Shown piece by piece: positions 26,928 through 35,511 of a stretch of DNA of 64,000 nt (the stretch's first letter is position 1; every line of letters starts with the position of its first letter). The position numbers were made by a program, and so were the translations under genes. Under the pieces are notes generated by a model. That model had not been told where the DNA came from. It saw nothing but the letters and a program-made list of their open reading frames with translations, and ran no database searches. This stretch comes from Bacillota bacterium (GTDB lineage: Bacteria; Bacillota; Clostridia; Oscillospirales; Oscillospiraceae): assembly GCA_028719885.1 (NCBI GenBank), contig JAQYLT010000019.1:1-64000 (forward strand), in the 5' to 3' direction.

Positions 26928-27833
26928 ATGGCTACCGGGAAACGGTATTACTGGATGAAGCTGAAGGAAAGCTTCATGACCTCGGACACAATCGACTATT
27001 TCATGGGTCTGCCGAACGGTGCCAACTATGTTGTCCTCTATCAGATGCTTTGTCTGAAAACCATCAACACCGAAGGCCGCTTCGAGCGGAAGATTGGAGC
27101 CGTTCTCATTCCCTATGATGTTGAAAAGATACGTAGGGATACGAAGTGGTTTTCCGCCGACACTATCCGGGTTGCTCTGAACCTATATATGCAGTTTGGC
27201 CTGATTTACACCGATGAAAACGGCGTGATGGTCATTGCAAACCATAAGAATTTGGTTGGCTCAGAAACCGACTGGGCAGAGAAAAAAAGCCGTCAGAGAA
27301 TGAATGCCAATAGCGTTCCATCACTTCCCGATGTGGACAAAGGTGTGGACAATGTCCCCACAAATGTCCCTATAGAGAATAGAGATAAGAGAATAGAGAA
27401 TAGAGAACAGAGTTTAGATTTTATTTCTATCAATGATGATGATAGGCCGAACCCTGAAAATACGAGAATCATTGAAGAATTTTCCAGGCTGAATGGCTTG
27501 TCTATATCCTCTTACGAAATGCTCAGTAAGTGCGATGCCAAAACACGGAAGAATATCTCCGATGTTGCAAAAACCCTTTTTGCCAAAGCTGTTGGCTCTG
27601 ACCCAACGGAAATGGACGAGGCGAGGATATTCTCTCGGGTTACTGATGAACACAATAAAATCAGCAATGACAAAATCTACATCCTTACCTGCGCTTTCTA
27701 TAAAGCAGCCGATGCCGGACACCGTGGGCAGTGGAATTATATCGAGGCAATCCTGGACGATATGCACGGCAGGGGAATAACAACGAAAGACCAGGCATCA
27801 GAATATTTCAACAGCAGGAGGGGGGAAAACTGA
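26928..27833 (+). CDS. Phage replisome organizer / replication initiator
   Basis: 301 residues. The N-terminal 120 residues (YYWMKLKESF, VVLYQMLCLKT, GLIYTDENGV) match the phage replisome organizer N-terminal winged-helix domain. A hydrophilic linker contains the repeat IENRDKRIENREQ. The C-terminus is a DnaD-like helical region. It should bind the phage origin and recruit the host helicase loader. The repeat-rich DNA inside the gene (27373-27415) may be the origin itself. Confidence 0.78.
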   Translation: MATGKRYYWMKLKESFMTSDTIDYFMGLPNGANYVVLYQMLCLKTINTEGRFERKIGAVLIPYDVEKIRRDTKWFSADTIRVALNLYMQFGLIYTDENGVMVIANHKNLVGSETDWAEKKSRQRMNANSVPSLPDVDKGVDNVPTNVPIENRDKRIENREQSLDFISINDDDRPNPENTRIIEEFSRLNGLSISSYEMLSKCDAKTRKNISDVAKTLFAKAVGSDPTEMDEARIFSRVTDEHNKISNDKIYILTCAFYKAADAGHRGQWNYIEAILDDMHGRGITTKDQASEYFNSRRGEN

Positions 27834-27970
27834 TGGCGCAGATAACCCGGGTGGCGAAGAACCAGCACCAGAAGGAGATAATCAAGCTGTTTGATGGACT
27901 GCAGGGCAGTCACAATATGTGGCAGCTAGGAGGTAACTATGGAACTTATAAAACCCAGAAAATACGGTGA
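27833..27970 (+). pseudogene. Truncated 45-residue ORF of an early-gene family
   Basis: ITRVAKNQHQKEIIKLFDGL resembles the N-terminus of longer phage/ICE proteins. The frame then diverges and ends inside the next gene (27939 start). It looks like a leftover fragment. It may still be translated, as a ribosome site precedes it. Confidence 0.4.
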
Positions 27971-28523
27971 GATGGCGGCTGAGAAGATTGCCAAGGAGCT
28001 GAAGGAGTTCAAGGGAGATCGGTACGGAGATGCCGTGAAGGACTTCGTTGCATCAACCCTGACGAACTTCTGTGAGCAGAACGAACGGTTTGCCCAGGTG
28101 GTATATGAAACCGAAGCCACCCTGTCTGATTGCTGCTCCAAGATTATGAAGAACTGCGGAAACCACATTTCCGACATCGATGTGTACCGGGGCGCCGTGA
28201 GGTATTATTTCCCCAATGCAGAAGTCCATTTCACAATGACCATCGATGCCTCTGGGGACATGCCTACCCCGGAGGAAATGGCGAAACCTGGTCCCAAGAC
28301 AGAAACGACGGAGCGAAAAGCCACAAAGGCGGAGCGTGTGCCCAAGGGTTCCGCCAAGCCGGCAAAACAGGAGAAGCCCAAGGTTGCAGAACAGGAGAAG
28401 AAAAAGCCTGCTGCACAGGCACCTGTGGCACCGGAGAAAAAGCCTATCCCGAAGCCAAAAAAGGAATCCAAGCCAAAGAATCCGGCAAAGGATGACGGCC
28501 TGATTCAGTTGTCCCTATTCTGA
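27939..28523 (+). CDS. PcfK-like protein
   Basis: 194 residues. The conserved N-terminal half includes CEQNERFAQVVYETEATLSDCC and AVRYYFPNAEVHF. A long lysine/proline-rich linker ends in LIQLSLF. PcfK-like proteins are encoded beside PcfJ on conjugative plasmids and in phages, as here. Function unknown. Confidence 0.75.
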   Translation: MELIKPRKYGEMAAEKIAKELKEFKGDRYGDAVKDFVASTLTNFCEQNERFAQVVYETEATLSDCCSKIMKNCGNHISDIDVYRGAVRYYFPNAEVHFTMTIDASGDMPTPEEMAKPGPKTETTERKATKAERVPKGSAKPAKQEKPKVAEQEKKKPAAQAPVAPEKKPIPKPKKESKPKNPAKDDGLIQLSLF

Positions 28524-28534
28524 GGAGGATTCCA

Positions 28535-30451
28535 ATGCTGGTGAAAAAAGAACTACTCTCGGTGTCAACGCTTCCGGCACCGAAGGGGAAATGGCAGGAC
28601 AAATACAGCCCTGCGGCCCAGATCGTGGAGCTCCCGAAGTCGGGCAGAATCCTCGCCGTGGACTACTACGACAAAAAAGAACTTCATGCCAGGTTCTTCT
28701 GCGATGGTCAGAATTACACCGTATATAGCTCAGGGAAGAACGTGTTCAGTTCCGGCTATCCAACCCCCGGAGGGCGAGGCTACTACAGCAATGATGTTGC
28801 GAGTGTAGCAGAAACGGATGAAGTATGCAACAAGTTTTTCGATGGCCGCAGGGGCGTTGAGGAAACGAATGCCTTTATCTACAGCAAGGGACTGCAGAAG
28901 CGGGAATCCACATGGAACAGCATTTCCAATCTGATGAAGCAGCACATGGGGATGTTCCCTCCGTATCCGCAGAACCTAAGAAGCTACTGCGAGGAGAATG
29001 TTTTCCAGAAGCACTATGTTTTCTTCGGGAAAAAGGAAAAGGACGGCACCAGGACAGCTAAGTGCAGCCATTGCGGCAGTGAGTTCAAAATCTCGGAACA
29101 TATCATATCCGGCAAGGATATCGATTGCCCATCCTGCCACACAAAGGCCATATCCAGAGCCACATGGGCGAAATCAGATGTGGTTGATAAAGCGGACATC
29201 TGCATCAGCTATAAGGTGGAAAACCAGCTTCTTCTCCGTTGGGTGCATGTGCAGCGCACCTATTGCTGGCCGGAATACATCGTAGACATTGACTTTGATG
29301 ATTTCGCTTACAGCCTGTATTTGGTGATAAAAGGAGCTCCAAAAATCTACACCTACAAGTATTTCCGTGCCCCGTATTCCTGGAGCGCAGAATGGCACCG
29401 TCTACCGATTGGTTCAACCTGTACCTCCAGTTCCTTCATTTACACCGACAATCTGGAAGAGGTTTTCGGCGAAAGTTACTACAACGTGAATTTGAAGAAA
29501 GGACTTGAGGGGAAACACCTGGAATTGCAGTTTGTTGATCTGCTGGACAATCTGAAAGGCTGTGAGAAAGCGGAATATCTTTTCAAGATGGGGTTGCCAA
29601 TGCTGGCTGAGTCGGCCAGTTCTGTCAGAGGGAACCCGGATGGCGAAGGCGTATTCCAAAAGCAGGTCGGCATCAGCAAGCAGTATCTTCCCATGCTACG
29701 CAGCATGAATGTTACACTCTCCGAGTTGCGGATCATCAAGAAAGCACGAGAATGGGTTTCTCCCGAGCTGCTACAGCGGTACCGTGATCTCAGTTCCAAA
29801 ATGAGTGCGTATTTAAGTTTTGAGGAAATGATTGAGGCAGGCGGCCTTTCAAGGGCACTGAATTATCTGGATAAACAGAAAAAAATCTACCCGAAGGAGC
29901 CTTTGAGCAGGATCGTTACAGAATACCAGGATTATATCAGGATGTCCAAAGAGCTTCATGTGGATATGAGCCATAAATCCGTTTTATACCCGGCTGACAT
30001 CATCGATGCCCACAGGATCACAACGCAAAGATACAATGCGGTGCAGCACGAGCTTCGGATGGAGCGCGAACAACGCCTGGATTCTGATTTTGCGGTCAGA
30101 GCAAACCAGCTTTATTCCGAGATGGGGCTGACGGATTTTCAAAAGGATGGTTTCTGCATCGTGCTTCCCCAGAAGCGGACAGATCTGATTGCGGAGGGCC
30201 ATAGCCTCAACCATTGTGTAGGTAGCGAGAGGTACTATACAAACCATTTGGAAGGCCGTTACATGATTTTCTTCATCAGGAAGATAAATAGCGTAGATAA
30301 GCCCTATTTCACCATGGAGATGGATGTACTGACCTGGAAAATAAAGCAGCTCTATGGCTTTGGCGACTGTTCGGCACCCAAAGAGGTAAGAGCTTTTGCG
30401 AACGCTTTTTCCCAATTCATGCACAATAAGAAAGCGAGGAAGACCGCATGA
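28535..30451 (+). CDS. PcfJ-like protein
   Basis: 638 residues. A central zinc ribbon (CSHCGSEFKISEHI...CPSC, about residues 173-210) and the C-terminal PcfJ domain with EGHSLNHCVGSERYYTNHL are visible. PcfJ/PcfK are named from the pCF10 plasmid transfer region, and their biochemical role is not established. It follows pcfK with 11 bases between, so the pair moves as a unit. Confidence 0.8.
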   Translation: MLVKKELLSVSTLPAPKGKWQDKYSPAAQIVELPKSGRILAVDYYDKKELHARFFCDGQNYTVYSSGKNVFSSGYPTPGGRGYYSNDVASVAETDEVCNKFFDGRRGVEETNAFIYSKGLQKRESTWNSISNLMKQHMGMFPPYPQNLRSYCEENVFQKHYVFFGKKEKDGTRTAKCSHCGSEFKISEHIISGKDIDCPSCHTKAISRATWAKSDVVDKADICISYKVENQLLLRWVHVQRTYCWPEYIVDIDFDDFAYSLYLVIKGAPKIYTYKYFRAPYSWSAEWHRLPIGSTCTSSSFIYTDNLEEVFGESYYNVNLKKGLEGKHLELQFVDLLDNLKGCEKAEYLFKMGLPMLAESASSVRGNPDGEGVFQKQVGISKQYLPMLRSMNVTLSELRIIKKAREWVSPELLQRYRDLSSKMSAYLSFEEMIEAGGLSRALNYLDKQKKIYPKEPLSRIVTEYQDYIRMSKELHVDMSHKSVLYPADIIDAHRITTQRYNAVQHELRMEREQRLDSDFAVRANQLYSEMGLTDFQKDGFCIVLPQKRTDLIAEGHSLNHCVGSERYYTNHLEGRYMIFFIRKINSVDKPYFTMEMDVLTWKIKQLYGFGDCSAPKEVRAFANAFSQFMHNKKARKTA

Positions 30452-30642
30452 GAATCAAGCAGCAGAAGAACACATCCCTTACTGAGGCGGAACGGCTGGA
30501 AATCGGCAGGCTGCTTTTGAAAGCAGGGTACACGGTAACGGTTGGAAAAGAGAAACCGGCAAAACAGAATGGGGCGTATGTCCACTATATCGAGTTCCAT
30601 GTTCCAGGCCAGAAAAACAACGAGGAGGAAAACAATGGGTAA
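30448..30642 (+). CDS. 64-residue phage protein, unknown
   Basis: Overlaps the PcfJ stop (ATGA). TEAERLEIGRLLLKAGYTV then a basic linker and an acidic tail. Function unknown. Confidence 0.55.
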   Translation: MRIKQQKNTSLTEAERLEIGRLLLKAGYTVTVGKEKPAKQNGAYVHYIEFHVPGQKNNEEENNG

Positions 30643-30898
30643 GAAAAACTATCTAATGACCCCGGAGGAACGGGCTCAGCATGACTTCGCCGTGAAGGTG
30701 CGGAAGATGACGGACAAGCAGCTCTATGATTTCGTGAACGCCCAGCGCCCGGCACCGGCGCCCGCCGGGCCGAGCAAGGCGGAGATCGTGAAGGAGTTCA
30801 TTGATCTCTGTGCAACCAAGGGAAAGCGAATGGGCCCCGCAACCATTTGCGGAATGAGGATGGTTGCAAAGGAAGCGGGGTATGACCTTGGGTTATAA
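30635..30898 (+). CDS. 87-residue phage protein, unknown
   Basis: Starts MGKKNYLMTPEERAQ with GAGGAGG upstream. A proline/alanine linker separates two helical segments. It overlaps the RecU-like gene by 17 bases. Confidence 0.55.
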   Translation: MGKKNYLMTPEERAQHDFAVKVRKMTDKQLYDFVNAQRPAPAPAGPSKAEIVKEFIDLCATKGKRMGPATICGMRMVAKEAGYDLGL

Positions 30899-31445
30899 GG
30901 GCTGGGAGGATTTTGACCCAGAGAGTAAGAAGCAGAAAAACCCTGAGATGCAGTGGCAAGGCCGGGTGAATCGGAAAAACGGGGAAATCCTGGAGTGGTA
31001 CATACTGGCGTCCTGCGCTTACTACAGAGACATGATGATCGCCGACATCGATAAAACACCGGAGCCATTCAAGGTACTTAGCGGAATGAAGCGGCTTTCC
31101 TGTGGCACACCCGGCTTTGAGGGGGTATTTGCCAAGAAAGCCCAGCCTGACTTCAAGGGCACGCTGGCTGGCGGCAGGTCGGTGGTATTTGAAGCAAAGT
31201 GTAGCACCACCGGGCGAATCCTTCAATCCGAAGTGACAGAAACTCAGGCTGAATCCATGAAGTCCCATAGTGCCCTTGGAGCGGATGTTTTTGTAATCGT
31301 GTCTTTAGACCTGGCCACATTTTTTCGGGTGCCATGGGACGTGTGGGTGACCATGAAGGAAAGATTCGGGCATAAGTACATGGACCGAGAAAACCTTGCA
31401 CCATACGAAATCAAATTCAAAAATGGCGTTTTGAATTTTTTATGA
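30882..31445 (+). CDS. RecU-like Holliday junction resolvase
   Basis: 187 residues. The nuclease core shows QPDFKGTLAGGRSVVFEAK (D-x-ExK type site) followed by QAESMKSHSALGADVFVIVS, matching RecU family enzymes that resolve four-way junctions. It fits the RecT recombination module. Start 30882 is chosen for the AAAGGAAG site. Confidence 0.82.
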   Translation: MTLGYKGWEDFDPESKKQKNPEMQWQGRVNRKNGEILEWYILASCAYYRDMMIADIDKTPEPFKVLSGMKRLSCGTPGFEGVFAKKAQPDFKGTLAGGRSVVFEAKCSTTGRILQSEVTETQAESMKSHSALGADVFVIVSLDLATFFRVPWDVWVTMKERFGHKYMDRENLAPYEIKFKNGVLNFL

Positions 31446-31455
31446 GGAGGACAAT

Positions 31456-32520
31456 ATGAAAATCGACAAATCCGAGTTGATTCAGAAGCTCAATATGCTG
31501 GAGAAGGTGATTCCGGCGAAGCCTTCGATTGCCTGCATGGAGGGCATCCTGGTTCGGGATGGCCGTCTCTGCGCCAACAATCTGCAGAACGCTATCTCCA
31601 TCGCCACACCGGAAGCAGAGGGAGAGAACTTCATTCTCCCCAAAAAAGCAATCGCAATGCTGAAAAGTATGCCGGATGGTCTGGTGCGGATCACGCCGCA
31701 GAACGACAACAGCATCATCATCAATGCCGGAAGCATCCGCACGAAGATGAACTCCTTCGCCCCGGATGATTTCCCGGAAAACTATATTCTGGAGGACTGC
31801 CAGGAGACTACCCTGGATTTTTTGGAGCTGGCCGATATGCTCTCCAATGTTGCGTATGCCACATCGACCAATGAGAGCCGGCCCGTACATACAGGAGTGC
31901 TTATGGAGGGAGACGGTGAAAATCTGAACGTGGTTGCCTGCGATGGTTACCGCTGCTCTTGGGCGCACACGCCGTATGATGGCAAGTTCAAATTCGTCAT
32001 TCCGAAGCCTACGGTGAAACTGCTGCTGTCCATCAAGGAGGATGGGAAGATCAGCATCCAGACAAAGGGAGAAAAGGCGGTTTTCCGAATTGGAGACTGC
32101 GAGATCCATTCCCGACTACTTTCCGGCAGTTTCCTGGAATATCGCCGGGTTTTCCCGGATCGGAAGCACTCCGTCGGCGTTGAGCGGAAAAGCCTGCTGG
32201 ATTCCATGAGCCGCATCATGATCTGCTCCGATGATGCCCACAAGGGAAAGGTGGAAATGGAATGTTCCAGGAACACCATGCAGATCAGATGCAGAGGCTC
32301 GGCGGCAGAGTACATGGAAGAACTGGAAGTAACGGATAATTTCTCCACAGATTTGAGAATCATGTTCAACTCAGCCTTTTTTGTTGATGCGCTCCGCAGC
32401 TATGACTGCACCGTGATTGACTGCTTCTTCGGGGAGCAGGGTACACAGCCCTTGGTGCTGGATGACGGGGAGCTGAAATCCATGATTCTGCCGGTGAGAA
32501 TGTCGGAGGAACAAAAATGA
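31456..32520 (+). CDS. Phage-encoded DNA polymerase III beta subunit (sliding clamp)
   Basis: 354 residues with the three-domain clamp layout and the conserved end MILPVRM. Conserved features include VACDGYRCSWA and the RLLSGSFLEYRRVFP block (RLIdG..pdY..viP in host DnaN). A phage clamp is unusual in temperate siphoviruses and suggests the phage assembles its own replisome interface. It is diverged from cellular DnaN but has the full length. Confidence 0.88.
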   Translation: MKIDKSELIQKLNMLEKVIPAKPSIACMEGILVRDGRLCANNLQNAISIATPEAEGENFILPKKAIAMLKSMPDGLVRITPQNDNSIIINAGSIRTKMNSFAPDDFPENYILEDCQETTLDFLELADMLSNVAYATSTNESRPVHTGVLMEGDGENLNVVACDGYRCSWAHTPYDGKFKFVIPKPTVKLLLSIKEDGKISIQTKGEKAVFRIGDCEIHSRLLSGSFLEYRRVFPDRKHSVGVERKSLLDSMSRIMICSDDAHKGKVEMECSRNTMQIRCRGSAAEYMEELEVTDNFSTDLRIMFNSAFFVDALRSYDCTVIDCFFGEQGTQPLVLDDGELKSMILPVRMSEEQK

Positions 32521-32714
32521 CACCGAAACCCTGGCAGAACAGCTCCGGCTACAATGACCCGACAGCGTATGCCGGAGAAAAAGAGATTACCAAAGAGGAG
32601 CAGCGTGTAGCCGATCTGGTAGGCTGCATCAAGTACATTGCGAAGATCGCCGGCTTTGAAATCATAAACCGAATTGAGTTCCGGGACATCAAAAGCCGCC
32701 GCACATATCGGTGA
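32517..32714 (+). CDS. 65-residue phage protein, unknown
   Basis: Overlaps the clamp stop by four bases. Contains a helical segment VADLVGCIKYIAKIAGF. Function unknown. Confidence 0.5.
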   Translation: MTPKPWQNSSGYNDPTAYAGEKEITKEEQRVADLVGCIKYIAKIAGFEIINRIEFRDIKSRRTYR

Positions 32715-32727
32715 GAAAGGAATCAAC

Positions 32728-32850
32728 ATGAAACAGGAAAAGCGTAAAGAGAAACGCCGCCGGTACATCCGGTGGCAGCAGTCGGAACCGAGCAAATACA
32801 GGTTGCTGGCCCATCTGATCTGGCGGCTCCGGGAGCCGCAGTATCCGTAG
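32728..32850 (+). CDS. 40-residue basic peptide
   Basis: ATG 32728 after GAAAGGAA. Strongly basic (KQEKRKEKRRRYIRW), possibly nucleic-acid binding. Function unknown. Confidence 0.4.
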   Translation: MKQEKRKEKRRRYIRWQQSEPSKYRLLAHLIWRLREPQYP

Positions 32851-32860
32851 GAGGAATTGA

Positions 32861-33019
32861 ATGAAAAATAGAAAGTGGATTCTCGCCATTGCGATTGTCA
32901 TTGCTGTCATAGTCGCAATTGTATACAGTTTCGATACATACGGACGGCTGCTGCTGATCCGGTGGACGATGAACATGGATTTGCCAGGATGGCTCCAGGC
33001 GCTGATTTGGGGGTGGTGA
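32861..33019 (+). CDS. 52-residue membrane peptide
   Basis: GTAGGAGG precedes ATG 32861. One membrane helix (ILAIAIVIAVIVAIVY) then a short amphipathic tail. Function unknown. Confidence 0.5.
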   Translation: MKNRKWILAIAIVIAVIVAIVYSFDTYGRLLLIRWTMNMDLPGWLQALIWGW

Positions 33020-33022
33020 TTG

Positions 33023-33442
33023 ATGATTGACTGGAAAAGCATCGACATTCAGGCCGATTTACAAAATAGCGTCTATTATGGGAAGGAATACATAAACAAC
33101 AAGATCCGTGATATGAAATTGAAACTTGCGGAAGATTTTATAGACCATATGCAGCCGGATATCGCATATATCGTTAAAATTTCCTCCGAATATGAGTTCG
33201 GACCCGGAATGACCACGCAAAAAGCGAGGTTTACTCTCTCATTTGACGAGGTGCCGCAGCAGAATGTTATCCGCCTCAGGCAGTACGGACGAAGAGTCAT
33301 AGTGTATTCCGAAGAAATAGAGAGTATAAACTGCTTAAACTGCGGCACCTCAATCCTCGTAGGCAGACTGGATTTGCATGGTGATACGGTGGTACGATGC
33401 AGCTGCTGCGGCACTTACCACACAATTCAAAAGAAAGGATAG
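33023..33442 (+). CDS. Phage protein with C-terminal zinc ribbon
   Basis: 139 residues. The N-terminal half is helical; the C-terminus has CLNCGTSILV and CSCCGTYH, a four-cysteine ribbon. Function unknown. Confidence 0.55.
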   Translation: MIDWKSIDIQADLQNSVYYGKEYINNKIRDMKLKLAEDFIDHMQPDIAYIVKISSEYEFGPGMTTQKARFTLSFDEVPQQNVIRLRQYGRRVIVYSEEIESINCLNCGTSILVGRLDLHGDTVVRCSCCGTYHTIQKKG

Positions 33443-33449
33443 TGCAAAC

Positions 33450-33716
33450 ATGATGGAAAAAGGCGCAACGAAATTCGATAAGCTGTGCCACAGACTGTTC
33501 TCTGCAAATGGAAACGGAACAGACTACCTAAGCCGGAGAACCGGCGTAAAATGCGGGTACTGCGGGTATGAGCTTGAAGCGTATTACTGCGAAAGCAGGC
33601 TTTATGTGGTGGAGTGCCATCACTGCAAAACCAAGGCGCTTGTAATGGCTAGAAACCCGGAAGAAGCTGCATCCAAAACATTCGGTCATGTGATGGGAGG
33701 AGGCGCCGATGCATGA
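33450..33716 (+). CDS. Zinc-ribbon phage protein
   Basis: 88 residues with CGYCGYELEAYYC and CHHCKTKAL, then a small helix. Overlaps the following start by four bases. Function unknown. Confidence 0.55.
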   Translation: MMEKGATKFDKLCHRLFSANGNGTDYLSRRTGVKCGYCGYELEAYYCESRLYVVECHHCKTKALVMARNPEEAASKTFGHVMGGGADA

Positions 33717-33976
33717 CAATAGCTGATCGTATCTGCTCCATGAGCTGGGAAGAAAAGCGGGAAGCTCTCATTGAGTATTTCTCAAAGTGGGCGGATATTG
33801 GTGATAGCTACATTTTCGACCTCACACGCGTAAAAGAGGCTTTTGCAATTGGAACTATGGACTTAGATGATTTCGTGGAATGGGACGAAGAAAGAATCGC
33901 TATGCTCGTTGATGAATTCCTTGAGTGGTTACAGAAGCCTGTGGAGGTGAGTGCTGACAATGTCAAAGAAAGTTAA
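33713..33976 (+). CDS. 87-residue acidic phage protein
   Basis: Mostly helical and acidic (DDFVEWDEERIAMLVDEFLEWL). It ends in the same kind of EWLQKP/EWLQEP helix as the gene at 34148, suggesting a shared ancestor. Confidence 0.5.
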   Translation: MTIADRICSMSWEEKREALIEYFSKWADIGDSYIFDLTRVKEAFAIGTMDLDDFVEWDEERIAMLVDEFLEWLQKPVEVSADNVKES

Positions 33977-34151
33977 GCCAAAGAAAAAGCAGTCAAAAAT
34001 CTTCTGCGACCCCGCTGTTTGTGATAACTGCCAGTACATCTGTGAGGGGGACTTCATTTGTGATAAAAAGCCGGTACCTGTTATGGTTATATCAGACTGG
34101 GAACCGACTTTGGACTATGCGTGGTGCACAAGAAAGGGCAGTGCAAAATGA
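33960..34151 (+). CDS. Cysteine-rich phage protein
   Basis: 63 residues from ATG 33960 (GGAGGTGA at 33943-33950). CDPAVCDNCQYICEGDFIC suggests a zinc knuckle. Function unknown. Confidence 0.5.
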   Translation: MSKKVKPKKKQSKIFCDPAVCDNCQYICEGDFICDKKPVPVMVISDWEPTLDYAWCTRKGSAK

Positions 34152-34402
34152 AATGTTATAACTGTAAGAAGCTCGGCGACTGTGCCTCTGGAAGCGGGCT
34201 TGTATGGCCCTGCGGTGCTTATGCGCCTAAGACCGTCACAAACGCCGACAGAATTCGAGCAATGAATAACTATGAGCTTGCCGTATTCTTTGCCAAGACT
34301 AAGGCTGCTTTATATCGAGCAGATCTGCCTGTAATTGCTTATAGCACACAAGATATGAAAGATAACCTGGAATGGCTTCAGGAACCGGCGGAAGGAGAAT
34401 GA
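34148..34402 (+). CDS. Cysteine-motif phage protein
   Basis: 84 residues. CYNCKKLGDCASGSG at the N-terminus, then NADRIRAMNNYELA and the terminal DNLEWLQEP helix. A common small phage family without a known role. Confidence 0.55.
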   Translation: MKCYNCKKLGDCASGSGLVWPCGAYAPKTVTNADRIRAMNNYELAVFFAKTKAALYRADLPVIAYSTQDMKDNLEWLQEPAEGE

Positions 34403-34404
34403 CT

Positions 34405-34827
34405 ATGCCATTACTTAACTACACGACGAAGGTCAATGTTTATACAACCATTGGCGAGATCCAGGCTCAGTTAGTTTCGCACGGTGCCAAGAGGATCATG
34501 CAGGACTACGATAATAAGGGGCACATATCCGCGCTGACCTTCCAAATCGACACTCCTGCCGGGCTACGGGTTATCAGACTTCCGGCGAATGTGGATGCTG
34601 TCAGCAAGGTACTTGCCAAACAAAAGGTTAAGTGTGATCGTGAGCAGGCGGAGCGTGTGGCGTGGCGGATCGTCAAGGATTGGGTGGAAGCTCAGATGGC
34701 AATTCTGGAAAGCGAGATGGTACAGATTGATGAAATCTTTCTGCCATACATGGTCAACAACAGCGGCCAGACGCTTTTCCAGGCGTATCGTAATAATCAG
34801 ATTTTACTGGAAGGAGGATGTCAATGA
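34405..34827 (+). CDS. 140-residue phage protein, unknown
   Basis: Start 34405 is seven bases from AAGGAG. An alpha/beta N-terminus (VYTTIGEIQAQLVSHGAKR, ALTFQIDTPAG) is followed by a long helix ending YRNNQILLEGG. Frequently seen in Clostridia phages; function unknown. Confidence 0.55.
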   Translation: MPLLNYTTKVNVYTTIGEIQAQLVSHGAKRIMQDYDNKGHISALTFQIDTPAGLRVIRLPANVDAVSKVLAKQKVKCDREQAERVAWRIVKDWVEAQMAILESEMVQIDEIFLPYMVNNSGQTLFQAYRNNQILLEGGCQ

Positions 34828-35510
34828 AACCTTTATATGTGCCGAAAGGCAAGGCAAAAGAATACGGCGATTATGCCGTGAATATCTACACCGGCTGCCC
34901 GCACCGATGCTATTACTGCTTCGCTCCATCTGTCCTGCACCGGGACAGGGAGGAGTTTCACAGCCATGTGGAACCTCGTCCCGGAATCGTGGATGCCTTG
35001 AAAAAGCAGTTGGAGCGGGAAGGCGTGACCGGGAAGCTGATCCACCTGTGCTTCACCTGTGATCCGTATCCAGCTGGGTACGATACAACCGTCACCCGGG
35101 AGGTTATCAAGGTCATCAAGGAAAGCGGGAACCATGTGCAGATCCTCACAAAGGGAGACGGAACCCGGGACTTTGATCTGCTGGATGAGAATGACTGGTA
35201 CGGGATTACAGTAGATGGTTCTATTCATTGGAGCAATGATTTGGATTCCTGTATTGCTGACCTATGTGCAGCGAAGCAATCCGGGATTAAAACATGGGTG
35301 TCTTGTGAGCCTGTGATTTATGCCGGAGCTGTTCTTGAGTTTATCGAGGACTGTCATGACATCATCGACAAGGTAAAAATCGGGAAACTGAATTACTATC
35401 CGTCTACGATCAACTGGAAAGACTTCGGGCATGAAGCGGAACAGCTTTGCAAGGATCTGGGGATGGATTACTACATCAAGGAATCTCTGCGAAAGGAGAT
35501 GGAGGGATGA
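34824..35510 (+). CDS. Radical SAM protein, SPL/COG1533-like
   Basis: 228 residues. CPHRCYYC is the CX3CX2C site for a 4Fe-4S cluster, followed by CFTCDPYP, an ILTKGDG strand and a TIM-barrel pattern (GIKTWVSCEPVI). The family cleaves S-adenosylmethionine to make radicals; relatives include spore photoproduct lyase. The phage version's substrate is unknown. An ASCH-domain gene follows directly, suggesting a nucleic-acid or nucleoside target. Confidence 0.8.
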   Translation: MKPLYVPKGKAKEYGDYAVNIYTGCPHRCYYCFAPSVLHRDREEFHSHVEPRPGIVDALKKQLEREGVTGKLIHLCFTCDPYPAGYDTTVTREVIKVIKESGNHVQILTKGDGTRDFDLLDENDWYGITVDGSIHWSNDLDSCIADLCAAKQSGIKTWVSCEPVIYAGAVLEFIEDCHDIIDKVKIGKLNYYPSTINWKDFGHEAEQLCKDLGMDYYIKESLRKEMEG

Positions 35511-35511
35511 T

